Below, in pieces: positions 7,495 through 15,674 of a stretch of DNA of 35,817 bases; the stretch's first letter is position 1; each line of letters opens with the position of its first letter. The notes beneath the pieces are model-generated. The model was given only the letters and a program-made list of their open reading frames with translations. It did not search any database and had not been told where the DNA came from. Source of the stretch: Candidatus Avirikenella pullistercoris (GTDB taxonomy: Bacteria; Bacteroidota; Bacteroidia; Bacteroidales; Rikenellaceae). The DNA lies in contig DVIX01000059.1 of the NCBI GenBank assembly GCA_018710935.1, forward strand, positions 1 to 35,817, read 5' to 3'. A program made the translations under genes and the position numbers.

Positions 7495-8523
7495 ATGACA
7501 AAAGAGTGGCTATTCGGGAAAACATTGGCCGAGCTGGAAGAACTTGTCGTTTCTCGGGGATACAAAAAATTTACAGCCCGGCAAATTACAGACTGGCTAT
7601 ACAAAAAACAGGCTGTTTCACTGAATGAAATGACGAATTTATCTTTAAAAATGCGAAAAGAGTTATCTGCCGATTACGAAGTAGGCCATTTCCCCCCTGC
7701 CTCCGTACAATGTTCGACAGACGGCACAAAAAAATACCTTTTCCCTACTCTTTCAGGAGGATATATCGAATCGGCTTACATTCCGGACAAAAATCGGGCT
7801 ACCCTCTGCGTATCCTCACAAGTAGGCTGCAAAATGCACTGTCTTTTCTGCATGACAGGACGACAAGGATTCGCCGCTCACCTTTCTGCTGGAGAGATAC
7901 TGAACCAGATACGGTCTGTTCCGGAAAGTACTTCTCTAACCAATATCGTTTATATGGGGATGGGCGAACCGTTGGACAATCCGGACAACGTATTGAAAAG
8001 TTTAGAAATCATGACCTCCGACTGGGGATTCGCATGGAGCCCCACACGCATCACGCTTTCTTCAATCGGGATCATCCCGGCAATGAAACGATTTATAACA
8101 GAAAGCAATGTACACCTGGCAATAAGTTTGCATTCTCCTTTCGACAAAGAACGATTATCGCTAATGCCTGTTCAAAACAAATACAAAATAGCCGATGTGA
8201 TCGCCGAAATCAAAAAACATGACTTTTCCCATCAACGAAGAGTCAGCTTCGAATATATTCTATTCAAGAGATTGAACGATACTCCAAAACATGCCGCAGA
8301 ACTCGGAAAATTATTAAAAGGATTGGAATGCCGCATCAATCTGATCCGTTTTCATCGAATTCCAGACTCCCCGCTCTCGCCCTCGGATGAAACAACGATT
8401 CAACAATTCAGAGAAGCCATGAACAAACAAGGAATCATTACCACTGTACGTGCCTCCCGGGGAGAAGACATTTTTGCTGCTTGCGGGATGCTTTCTACCC
8501 AAGCAAAAAATAAAACGAAATAA
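7495..8523 (+). CDS. rlmN: Dual-specificity 23S rRNA/tRNA (adenine-C2) methyltransferase RlmN
   Basis: A 342-residue radical-SAM enzyme that methylates C2 of A2503 in 23S rRNA and A37 in certain tRNAs. The radical-SAM cluster motif is C112-x3-C116-x2-C119 (GCKMHCLFC), followed by MTGRQGF. The GMGEP motif is at about 155-159. The transiently methylated catalytic cysteine is C330 in FAACGML near the C-terminus. I chose ATG 7495 because the promoter -7 box overlaps the upstream in-frame TTG at 7468. The exported thioredoxin gene follows after 49 bases and is probably co-transcribed. Confidence 0.97.
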   Translation: MTKEWLFGKTLAELEELVVSRGYKKFTARQITDWLYKKQAVSLNEMTNLSLKMRKELSADYEVGHFPPASVQCSTDGTKKYLFPTLSGGYIESAYIPDKNRATLCVSSQVGCKMHCLFCMTGRQGFAAHLSAGEILNQIRSVPESTSLTNIVYMGMGEPLDNPDNVLKSLEIMTSDWGFAWSPTRITLSSIGIIPAMKRFITESNVHLAISLHSPFDKERLSLMPVQNKYKIADVIAEIKKHDFSHQRRVSFEYILFKRLNDTPKHAAELGKLLKGLECRINLIRFHRIPDSPLSPSDETTIQQFREAMNKQGIITTVRASRGEDIFAACGMLSTQAKNKTK

Positions 8524-8572
8524 ATACCCGTTAATAAAATAATTTTTATTCCATATTCAATTCAACCGCTTT

Positions 8573-9004
8573 ATGAAAAAATTTATCTTAATTTTTACCG
8601 CATTATTCCTCTCCTTGTCTGCTGCAAATGCCCAGACTAAAGGAATTCAATTCACGGAAGGCTCTTTCAGTGAGATTTTAAAAACAGCCGAAAAAGAGGG
8701 AAAACCTATTTTTATAGACGCATACGCTACCTGGTGCGGCCCTTGCAAATACATGGCCCAAAATATTTTTCCCGACGAAAAAGTAGGAAATTATTTCAAC
8801 AAGACATTCGTCAACGCCAAATTCGACATGGAAAAAGGAGAAGGAGCCCGGCTACGCTCTCAATATAACGTAACAGCTTACCCTACTTTCTTAATTCTCG
8901 ACTCTGACGGAAACGAATTAGGTCGGCTCATAGGAGGAGCTCCCGCAGAAGAATTCATAAAAAAAATCCGGACTGTATTGGAAACAGGCCTGACTAAAAA
9001 ATAA
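8573..9004 (+). CDS. Exported thioredoxin-fold protein
   Basis: A 143-residue protein with a signal peptide (MKKFILIFTALFLSLSAANA, cleavage likely after residue 20) and one thioredoxin domain. The redox motif is W54-C55-G-P-C58-K and the cis-proline is P104 in TAYPTF. The insert between the CxxC helix and the next strand (NIFPDEKVGNYFNKTFV) resembles the DUF255/thioredoxin_7 type, so it is probably a periplasmic thiol reductase rather than a cytoplasmic thioredoxin. Partner proteins are not visible nearby. It shares a terminator with the convergent pepD. Confidence 0.9.
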   Translation: MKKFILIFTALFLSLSAANAQTKGIQFTEGSFSEILKTAEKEGKPIFIDAYATWCGPCKYMAQNIFPDEKVGNYFNKTFVNAKFDMEKGEGARLRSQYNVTAYPTFLILDSDGNELGRLIGGAPAEEFIKKIRTVLETGLTKK

Positions 9005-9029
9005 TTTTCTACTAAGATCATAAAAACAG

Positions 9030-9062
9030 AAAAGCTGTCCGGTAAATTTTCGGACAGCTTTT
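9030..9062. terminator. Bidirectional terminator between thioredoxin gene and pepD
   Basis: A perfect 12-bp stem (AAAAGCTGTCCG at 9030-9041 with CGGACAGCTTTT at 9051-9062) and nine-base loop, with T-runs on both strands, in the 77-base gap between convergent stops. Confidence 0.9.
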
Positions 9063-9081
9063 TCAACAAAATTCCATATAT

Positions 9082-10527
9082 TTACAATAAACTCAACGAA
9101 TTTACTAAAAGCCGCCAAAATTTATCTACTGTTTCAATATTCAGCATCTCTCCCGGCGAGTGTACTTTCTTAATAGTAGGGCCGATAGAAATCATTTCGA
9201 GCTGCGGATATTTTTTCAGGAAAAGGCCGCATTCAAGCCCTGCATGAATCGCTTTCACCTTTGCCTGTTCATTAAACAGCCGATAATATATATCTTTAAA
9301 AACAACCAATAAAGGAGAACTTATCACAGGCGTCCAACCAGGATAGCCTTCACTGAACACTACATTTGCCCCATAAGTCTGGAACACGGTAGCTACCATC
9401 CGTGAAACATACTGTTTCTTCGATTCAATAGAACTTCTTTGGCTGGTGGAAATCACAATCCGTCCATCCTTTATCTTTACTGAAGCGAGATTGGTACTCG
9501 TTTCTACAAAATTTTCAATATCCTGGCTCATTGCAATCACGCCATTCGGGCATACGAACATCGCATTTATCAAATTCCGGGCAATATCCGGAGCTATTGC
9601 CGACTGCCGACTACCGGACTGTTTTATATTAAACTGTATATCCGGCTCCGTAACATGATATTCGGCCTTTACCACCTGAAAATAATCGAAAAACGCTTTT
9701 TTCAACTCCTCTTCATGGGATGCAGGGACTGCAACACAAGCCATTGCTTCGCGAGGAATTGCATTCCGAAGGTTTCCCCCGTCGATATCCGACAACAACA
9801 CCCCGTATTTATCCATAACACTATGTAAGAAACGGGCCAATAAAATATTCGAATTCGCCAATCCCCGGTTGATATCATCCCCGGAATGACCACCCTGCAA
9901 ACCTTTTATCTCCAATTTCAAAGTTTTCATATTATCATCAGGAAGGGGTATTTCGCTATATTCGAATTCGGCCACCGTATCGATTCCTCCCGCACAACCG
10001 ATAAATATCTCTCCCTCATCTTCCGAATCGAGGTTAATTAGATAATTTCCGGTCAGCATATCGTCTCCCAATCCGAACGCTCCGGTCAATCCAGTCTCCT
10101 CATCTACGGTAAAGAGGCATTCCAAAGCAGGATGTTCCAAATCTTCAGCCGCCAAAATAGCAAGCTGAACCGCCACTCCTATACCGCAATCCGCTCCGAG
10201 TGTCGTACCCTTTGCTTTCACCCACCCATTATCGATATATGCCTGAATGGGATCGGTATCGAAATTAAACACTACATCGTTGTTCTTCTCACATACCATA
10301 TCGACATGACTCTGCAAAATAACCGTCCCCGAAGAATCGTTCGTCGCTTTTTTCTTAATGACGATATTTCCAATCTTATCCTGCTTCCACTCCAAAGAAT
10401 GAGTTTTTGCAAAACGGATTAAATAATCCAATATCTTATCTTCTTTCTTGGAAGCACGAGGTATCTGGGTAATCTCATAAAAATACCCCCATACGGAAGA
10501 AGGTTCCAACTCTTTTATCAATTGCAT
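9082..10527 (-). CDS. pepD: Aminoacyl-histidine dipeptidase (peptidase family M20C)
   Basis: A 481-residue cytosolic dizinc dipeptidase of the PepD type, cleaving Xaa-His and other dipeptides. Metal-binding motifs are present in order: H74-V-D76 in SHVDMVCEKN, D113 in TLGADCGIGVA, E143-E144 in FTVDEETGLTGA, and D168 in LINLDSEDEGE. GGHSGDDI marks the lid/dimerisation domain and AGLECGLF the C-terminal metal site. Length is typical (480-490). It starts 31 bases after the PAP2 gene stop, so it is probably the third gene of that leftward unit; no functional connection to envelope chemistry is obvious. Confidence 0.96.
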   Translation of the reverse strand: MQLIKELEPSSVWGYFYEITQIPRASKKEDKILDYLIRFAKTHSLEWKQDKIGNIVIKKKATNDSSGTVILQSHVDMVCEKNNDVVFNFDTDPIQAYIDNGWVKAKGTTLGADCGIGVAVQLAILAAEDLEHPALECLFTVDEETGLTGAFGLGDDMLTGNYLINLDSEDEGEIFIGCAGGIDTVAEFEYSEIPLPDDNMKTLKLEIKGLQGGHSGDDINRGLANSNILLARFLHSVMDKYGVLLSDIDGGNLRNAIPREAMACVAVPASHEEELKKAFFDYFQVVKAEYHVTEPDIQFNIKQSGSRQSAIAPDIARNLINAMFVCPNGVIAMSQDIENFVETSTNLASVKIKDGRIVISTSQRSSIESKKQYVSRMVATVFQTYGANVVFSEGYPGWTPVISSPLLVVFKDIYYRLFNEQAKVKAIHAGLECGLFLKKYPQLEMISIGPTIKKVHSPGEMLNIETVDKFWRLLVNSLSLL

Positions 10528-10557
10528 GACAATATATTTTAATTCAATACAACAAAA

Positions 10558-11121
10558 TCACAGATTCAACTTTTCACAACATTTGAGGTAAAGGCGATAA
10601 CAGAGAAAACCGGTAAGCAACCCCAACAAAGTTCCGAAAAATATATCCAATGGATAATGCACTCCCAAATAAATACGACTGTATGCAACAACTGCTGAAA
10701 AAATAAATATAAACCACGTGAACCAACGTTTCCGCAATATGAGCGAGGAAAACAGGGCCACCCCGAAACTATTGGCAGCATGGGCGGAAACCGTACCGTA
10801 CAAACCTCCTACATATCCCCGTACCGTATATACCATTCCTTCCAACAACGGTTCATGGGTAGGACGAAATTTAGGCGTATAATGTTTGAACAACCCCGAT
10901 ACCTGGTCGGCAATCAACACAATCAAAGCAATAAAAACAATCGTCAGCAACAAACGTTTTACCGGCATAACCTTATAAAACAGGAATATCGCCAACAATC
11001 CTACCGGAATAAAAATCAATTTACTGGAAAAAATCCACATTACATTATCGAGAAATATTCCTCCGTCACCATTCAACGCAAGCAACAGCTGCCTGTCCAA
11101 TTCCAATATCCGTTCTCCCAT
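10558..11121 (-). CDS. PAP2-family membrane phosphatase (possible lipid A or undecaprenyl-PP phosphatase)
   Basis: A 187-residue integral membrane phosphatase with all three PAP2 active-site motifs: K79-x6-R86-P87 (KHYTPKFRP), SAH at 112-114 in TVSAHAANSFG, and S148-R149-x5-H155-x3-D159 (SRIYLGVHYPLD). Hydrophobic helices lie at about 26-48, 56-72, 115-129, 132-148 and 158-176. The family dephosphorylates lipid phosphates. The SAHAANSFG variant and the RPTHEP segment recall the Bacteroidota group that includes lipid A phosphatases, but the substrate cannot be fixed from sequence. Its ATG overlaps the upstream gene's TAA by one base (TAATG), implying translational coupling to the sulfatase-type transferase. 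Confidence 0.9.
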   Translation of the reverse strand: MGERILELDRQLLLALNGDGGIFLDNVMWIFSSKLIFIPVGLLAIFLFYKVMPVKRLLLTIVFIALIVLIADQVSGLFKHYTPKFRPTHEPLLEGMVYTVRGYVGGLYGTVSAHAANSFGVALFSSLILRKRWFTWFIFIFSAVVAYSRIYLGVHYPLDIFFGTLLGLLTGFLCYRLYLKCCEKLNL

Positions 11122-13055
11122 TACGGTATATATTTATGATTTTTAAGCGCTAAATAATAATACTGAATATAAGCCTTATAACGCTCCTCCTCTACGGTAA
11201 TATCCGGTTCATCTTTCAGATTATCCTTTTTCAGATAATCAGTACGATAATTATAAACCCCGACCAATTCCTTGTCACTGAACTGATACATCAAAGAATC
11301 GGTCACCACATTATAGACATTCCCGTTATAATTTACCACGAAAGGTTGAGACTCCGGCACATTTATCACATCCCGTCCAAAAGCGAAGAACGGTTTATCA
11401 TACCCCAGCATAGCCAGTAAAGTAGGCATGATATCCACATGCGCCATAACGGTATTATCCCGCCCCGCCAATCCAGCAGACGGCATATAGAAAAAGACAG
11501 GAACCGCATAATTATAAGGAGCACTCAGATATTTTTCATTATCCGCACCCGAACCATGATCGGCCGTAATAATAAACAACGTATTATCAAACCACGGTTC
11601 TTTTTCCATTTTTTTGAAAAGTTCGCTCAATGCATAATCGCTGTAAGCTATTACCCGATCTATCGGTTCTTTTCCTTCCGGGAAACGATTTTCCATTCCC
11701 GGCGGCAAAATAAAAGGATGATGGGACGAAAGAGAGAAAAACGTTGCAAAGAACGGCTGCGGCAATTCATTCAGGCACTCTTCCACAAAAGGCATGAATT
11801 TATGATCCCAGATTCCCCATTTCCCGTCGAAATCCCCTTTCCCGTACCGTTCCTCATAATCTTCTCTCGAATAAAACTTTTCGATTCCCGCCATCTCCCC
11901 GAAAGCCACGAAACTCATCGAAGTACGTGCCGCTCCATGTAAGAAAACAGTGGTATATCCCAACTCTTTCAGACAAGCCGGCAACGCATGATAAGTCCCT
12001 ACCGATTGAGGCATCGACAGAAAATTCTTCTTAAACGAAGGAATAGAACCCCACATAGCCGGCATAGCATCTATACTCCGCCCTCCACTCTGGTAAGCAT
12101 TCGTAAACAAAAGCCCATGGTTAAACAAAGAATCGAGAAACGGTGTAAAAGATACCGCATCAGGAGCGAACTGATCGGAAAGCGATTTGATATGGGCAGA
12201 GCCGAAACTCTCCAAAACAATCAACATAATATTCGGACGCCCCGGCAAGCTGATTACACCGCTATCCACAGATTGGCGCACCGGACTGAAAAGTTTCTCC
12301 GCCTCTTCATCACTCATATATTTCGGAGCATCCACCGATTTATGAATCGTGCGAAGTAAACAAAACGGATTACTCAATATCAACGAAGACTGATTCGGCC
12401 GGACAAACAATGTCGCATCGCTCATAGATATGGGGAAAGAAGCTGCCGACAGAGTATATCCCCGTATGGCAACAATCGCAAATCCTACCGAAAAAACCAG
12501 CAAAAATATCTGCAACCCATAATAAACCGGTTTAAAGACGATAAAACGGACACCCGGCTGAAAACGAATCAGTTTGAATCCCACAAAATAAAGAATCAAC
12601 AATAAAACAATCCACAATATCACGCCTCCCCAATAATCTTTCAGAAATTCCAACATCAATCCGCCCATATTGCTTTCTCCGGCATAACGTAAATCATCCG
12701 AAGCAATCCGCGCCAATTTGAAAGGATAATAAAATATATCGGCGATATTGATAAGCAAGGCAATAGCGTTCGTTATAAGAAACAGGTACATCAAGAAAGA
12801 CTGATATCCTTTCTTTTCCCTGAAATAAAACGGAATTAACGACAAGACGATAAAAGGCAGATTGACATAAAATATGGAACCCGAATCGAAAACCAATGCC
12901 CCTTTCAATATGGAAAAATAATCCGAAACAGATACCTCACCTATCAAATCACTATTATAGATCCAAAAAACAATTCGGCAGATTCCAAAAACTACAAAAA
13001 GTAAAAGAATCCTCAGTACCAACACGATATAATTATTCGATAAAATCTTTTTCAC
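11121..13055 (-). CDS. LTA synthase-like alkaline-phosphatase-superfamily membrane transferase
   Basis: A 644-residue protein with about five N-terminal membrane segments (near 9-30, 63-78, 86-108, 143-162, 180-199) and a periplasmic sulfatase-fold domain (about 272-590). Catalytic positions expected from LtaS are visible: E282 in LIVLESFG, the nucleophile position S327 in SGGRSIDA, and D499-H500 in TADHGSG; HPF at 446-448 is also conserved. LtaS and EptA use Thr as nucleophile; here it is Ser. Known relatives move phosphoglycerol or phosphoethanolamine from phospholipid to envelope polymers. As Bacteroidota lack lipoteichoic acid, the acceptor here is unknown, perhaps lipid A, glycan or periplasmic glucan. 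It heads the unit with PAP2 and pepD. Confidence 0.9.
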   Translation of the reverse strand: MKKILSNNYIVLVLRILLLFVVFGICRIVFWIYNSDLIGEVSVSDYFSILKGALVFDSGSIFYVNLPFIVLSLIPFYFREKKGYQSFLMYLFLITNAIALLINIADIFYYPFKLARIASDDLRYAGESNMGGLMLEFLKDYWGGVILWIVLLLILYFVGFKLIRFQPGVRFIVFKPVYYGLQIFLLVFSVGFAIVAIRGYTLSAASFPISMSDATLFVRPNQSSLILSNPFCLLRTIHKSVDAPKYMSDEEAEKLFSPVRQSVDSGVISLPGRPNIMLIVLESFGSAHIKSLSDQFAPDAVSFTPFLDSLFNHGLLFTNAYQSGGRSIDAMPAMWGSIPSFKKNFLSMPQSVGTYHALPACLKELGYTTVFLHGAARTSMSFVAFGEMAGIEKFYSREDYEERYGKGDFDGKWGIWDHKFMPFVEECLNELPQPFFATFFSLSSHHPFILPPGMENRFPEGKEPIDRVIAYSDYALSELFKKMEKEPWFDNTLFIITADHGSGADNEKYLSAPYNYAVPVFFYMPSAGLAGRDNTVMAHVDIMPTLLAMLGYDKPFFAFGRDVINVPESQPFVVNYNGNVYNVVTDSLMYQFSDKELVGVYNYRTDYLKKDNLKDEPDITVEEERYKAYIQYYYLALKNHKYIP

Positions 13056-13173
13056 CGTTTTCCCTTTTATATTATGCTTGTAAAGTTAATATTTTTAAAC
13101 CGAATGCAAAACAAGACGCCCCAAAGCTTTCAGAGATAAAATCCGATTCATAATATTTCCTTTTCTCTTTTAA

Positions 13174-13206
13174 TTTGTTTTTGTTAAAAATAAATTATTA
13201 TATTTG
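13174..13206 (+). promoter_or_regulatory. rpmH promoter
   Basis: TTTG at 13174-13177 and TATATTTG at 13199-13206 are separated by 21 bases, an exact match to the Bacteroidota -33/-7 pattern. Transcription should start near 13213, with a leader of about 27 bases. Confidence 0.75.
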
Positions 13207-13239
13207 CAGTCTGAAAAAAATATAAAAAACTATAATACA

Positions 13240-13395
13240 ATGAAAAGAACATTCCAACCGTCTCAACGTAAAAGAAGAAATAAGCATGGCTTCCGTGAAA
13301 GAATGTCTACTCCGAACGGACGTAAGGTATTAGCTGCAAGAAGGGCAAAAGGAAGAAAAAAATTATCTGTTTCCGACGAACCGAGATACAGATAA
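13240..13395 (+). CDS. rpmH: 50S ribosomal protein L34
   Basis: A 51-residue L34, a small basic protein of the large subunit. The N-terminal [19 protein letters not shown] and the [20 protein letters not shown] core are diagnostic. I chose the ATG at 13240; an in-frame TTG at 13204 would lie inside the promoter -7 box. The tail [10 protein letters not shown] extends a few residues beyond the 44-46 usual elsewhere. rnpA and dnaA, common neighbours in other phyla, are absent here. It is monocistronic, with its own promoter and terminator. Confidence 0.98.
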   Translation: MKRTFQPSQRKRRNKHGFRERMSTPNGRKVLAARRAKGRKKLSVSDEPRYR

Positions 13396-13414
13396 TCTTG
13401 CTGAAAAAGATTGG

Positions 13415-13441
13415 AAGGACACGAAATTCGTGTCCTTTTTT
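13415..13441 (+). terminator. Intrinsic terminator after rpmH
   Basis: AAGGACACG (13415-13423) pairs with CGTGTCCTT (13429-13437) around a short AT loop (the arms are complementary to 13425/13427), followed by a T-run. It lies 20 bases after the rpmH stop. Confidence 0.92.
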
Positions 13442-13524
13442 GTTTAAATCATTAATATTCATTATATTTAAAAACATATTTCATATTAATACTTCTCAAC
13501 CATAATCTATAAAATACTCCTATT

Positions 13525-14226
13525 ATGCATAATACTATTATTCTATCTTTTATTATTGCGATTCTTTGTTTTCCATATCAATCGCACGCAACAGACAGTC
13601 CGGATAAAAAAGGAGAAAACCCTCCTTTTGCAAGTGCTACGGATTCACTCTCCTATTCTATGGGAATACTCTTAGGAGAACAGCTCTCTCCTTTCAGTTC
13701 TATCCGAGAAAAATTAAACCCGGGGATGATCGCCGACGGACTTATGGACGCTCTATCCGCAAAAACGAAAATAACACAAGAAGAAGCTTCGAGCATCTTA
13801 AACTACTTCTTTACCTTTGTCCTTCCCCGACAAAATCAATCGGAAGGCGAAGAATATCTGGAAAATATCAAAAACGGTAATCCGGCCATTCAGGAAACGC
13901 CATCCGGACTCCTTTACGAAATTATTATCCCCGGTAATCCCGAAAAGATTCCAACAGAAAACAGCTATGTCGTAGTAAACTATACCGGAAGCCTTCCGAA
14001 CGGAGATATTATCGATTCTTCATACGACAAGGACGGGCCTGTCGAATTTCAGCTAAACAATGTTATCGAAGGCTGGACAGAAGCCCTACAGCTTATCGGC
14101 GAAGGAGGCAAAATCAATATCTGGCTGCCATCCTCATTGGCATACGGACAACAAGGTGCCGGCATAGTCGGCCCCAATCAGGCCATCTCTTTCGAAATAG
14201 ACTTATTGGAAGTAAAAGACGAATAA
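13525..14226 (+). CDS. Exported FKBP-type peptidyl-prolyl cis-trans isomerase
   Basis: A 233-residue isomerase with an N-terminal signal peptide (hydrophobic 4-17, cleavage near HAT at 21-23), so it acts in the periplasm or on the outer-membrane surface. Residues about 38-115 form the helical FKBP_N dimerisation domain (DSLSYSMGILLGEQL). Residues about 123-231 form the FKBP_C catalytic domain, with VVVNYTGSLPNGDIIDSS, VIEGWTEALQLIGEGGK and LAYGQQGAG as its landmarks. This is the FkpA/Mip architecture. It probably helps fold envelope proteins. A hairpin terminator follows; no strong -7 box is visible before it. Confidence 0.94.
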   Translation: MHNTIILSFIIAILCFPYQSHATDSPDKKGENPPFASATDSLSYSMGILLGEQLSPFSSIREKLNPGMIADGLMDALSAKTKITQEEASSILNYFFTFVLPRQNQSEGEEYLENIKNGNPAIQETPSGLLYEIIIPGNPEKIPTENSYVVVNYTGSLPNGDIIDSSYDKDGPVEFQLNNVIEGWTEALQLIGEGGKINIWLPSSLAYGQQGAGIVGPNQAISFEIDLLEVKDE

Positions 14227-14245
14227 TTTGTTGCTATATTAACGG

Positions 14246-14286
14246 AGAAGGAATTGCTTTATATAAAACAGTTCCTTCTTTACTTT
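14246..14286 (+). terminator. Probable terminator after the FKBP gene
   Basis: AGAAGGAATTG (14246-14256) pairs with CAGTTCCTTCT (14269-14279), with one G-U pair. The apex contains a self-complementary TTTATATAAA. TTTACTTTT follows. Confidence 0.75.
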
Positions 14287-14330
14287 TATCCATTATTCAT
14301 ACATTTGCGTTCTCTCAGCTTTTTCAAAAT

Positions 14331-14364
14331 AAAAAACGGTTAAAAGGAAAATCCATTTAACCGT
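14331..14364 (-). terminator. Intrinsic terminator of the leftward outer-membrane protein gene
   Basis: On the minus strand ACGGTTAAA (14364-14356) pairs with TTTAACCGT (14344-14336), with a small inner GGA/TCC pairing, followed by TTTTTTATTTTG. It sits 27 bases after the stop. Confidence 0.85.
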
Positions 14365-14391
14365 CTCAAACATTCATCCGCCTCAATATCC

Positions 14392-15471
14392 CTAATCAAT
14401 ATTAACCGCTTTTTTATTTTTAATCATCTGATGCAGATTGAATCCCAAAACAAAAAGCTGCTGGGTAGAAACACCCCCCGCAGGAGTATAATGGAAAACA
14501 AAATCCGCTTTGACAGAAAGAAACTTTTTCTTCCACTGCCATGAAATATCCGTCCGGTTATAGCGATCGCTTTGATAGAACGGAGACCCCCAATAAAGAT
14601 CCCCCCCATATTGCCGGTAATACATCATTTGTGAATCCCCGAAGTAATAAGCATTTCTTAACCCAAAGCCTTTCCAACGCAAAGCGACATCCAACTGCCA
14701 TCCTAAATGATTTATCCAACTGCTCTCCTGTTCCAAAAACCGTTTCCGCTCCATCGACGACATCGTTCCGAAAGTCACCCGGGCTTCACTTAAAAACGGC
14801 AATATTTTCGCCAAATCAGTTCCCACATACACATTATAATAGTTCCGTTCGAAAAGATAAGAATCTTTCAATTTGTAATCGTTCTTATAATGATTCATCG
14901 AAGCATTTATACCGGCAAGAAACAACTTATCCCAAAAAGTATATTCCGAAGAACCGCATATCATAAATTCATCTATTCTCAATTTCTGGTTTTGCCCGTA
15001 CCAATCTATGAAAAGTTCGACATATCCTGTCCTTTTTCTGTTTTGGTATTGCAACATTAAACCGTCAATATTGGAATTAAAGAAATTAAACTCTTCCCGA
15101 AAGAAACTCAAAGGATATTTTGCAATAGAATTACTGCGTGGAAATGCTCCGGCATAAACTCCGAAGTTATCGTTTTTAAACCGGTAATAAACCGTATAAT
15201 CGGCTTTGGTAAGAAAGGTCGAATCTCCCAAATCCTGTACCATGTCTGCCCCTACCATAAAAGTATGTTTTTCTCCCAGACGAATACCTACCTCCGGAGC
15301 CAATTTTACAGCAAACCGGGTACGGGATCCTTCCCATGGATCACTCGCTTCCAGATTATCGAAATAAAACCCGAAATCCACTTTATACACGAAATTTTCC
15401 TGTCCTTTTACCGTTCCCGAGACAAACAAACAGAACAATCCAATAATTCCGTATCTCAAAATTTTTTTCAT
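14392..15471 (-). CDS. Exported protein of unknown function, probable outer-membrane beta barrel
   Basis: A 359-residue protein I do not recognise. It has a clear signal peptide (MKKILRYGIIGLFCLFVSG, cleavage probably near VKG-Q at 21-24). The rest is rich in Tyr, Phe and Trp and in alternating-hydrophobic strands with short turns (for example FVYKVDFGFYF, YTVYYRFKNDNFGVYAGAF, YFGDSQMMYYRQYGGDLYWG). That pattern suits a 14-18-stranded outer-membrane barrel. There are no obvious enzyme motifs or plug domain. It does not end in an aromatic residue, unlike most barrel proteins. It is monocistronic, with its own promoter and terminator, and diverges from the MATE exporter gene. Confidence 0.75.
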   Translation of the reverse strand: MKKILRYGIIGLFCLFVSGTVKGQENFVYKVDFGFYFDNLEASDPWEGSRTRFAVKLAPEVGIRLGEKHTFMVGADMVQDLGDSTFLTKADYTVYYRFKNDNFGVYAGAFPRSNSIAKYPLSFFREEFNFFNSNIDGLMLQYQNRKRTGYVELFIDWYGQNQKLRIDEFMICGSSEYTFWDKLFLAGINASMNHYKNDYKLKDSYLFERNYYNVYVGTDLAKILPFLSEARVTFGTMSSMERKRFLEQESSWINHLGWQLDVALRWKGFGLRNAYYFGDSQMMYYRQYGGDLYWGSPFYQSDRYNRTDISWQWKKKFLSVKADFVFHYTPAGGVSTQQLFVLGFNLHQMIKNKKAVNID

Positions 15472-15491
15472 AACTTTTTCAAATTGAGAAA

Positions 15492-15523
15492 CAAAAATAA
15501 AAATTATTTCATTCCTCTACAAC
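15492..15523 (-). promoter_or_regulatory. Probable promoter of the unknown outer-membrane protein gene
   Basis: On the minus strand TATTTTTG (15499-15492) matches the -7 consensus TAnnTTTG. GTTG (15523-15520), one mismatch from TTTG, lies 20 bases upstream. The leader would be about 15 bases. Confidence 0.5.
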
Positions 15524-15548
15524 GGTCCCTCGATAATAATCCCTCCAT

Positions 15549-15579
15549 TTTGGAAATAAGCTAAAAAAACATACTTTTG
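15549..15579 (+). promoter_or_regulatory. Promoter of the MATE exporter gene
   Basis: TTTG (15549-15552), a 19-base spacer and TACTTTTG (15572-15579) match the Bacteroidota consensus in full. Transcription should start near 15586. Confidence 0.7.
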
Positions 15580-15674
15580 TGCGATTCATAAATCCGACAA
15601 CTACGTCCGGAACAAAATAGAAGCGAATGCTTTACAAGGCAACCACCGGTTCCGAACCATTCTCTCCTAAAAAT

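Noticed and set aside
7710..8222. A 170-codon frame on the + strand inside rlmN
   Set aside because: It is an out-of-frame overlap of the radical-SAM coding sequence; the Arg/His-rich product resembles nothing known.
11439..11942. A 167-codon open frame on the + strand inside the LtaS-like gene
   Set aside because: It is antisense to the catalytic domain, and its Arg/His/Phe-rich composition is typical of a shadow frame.
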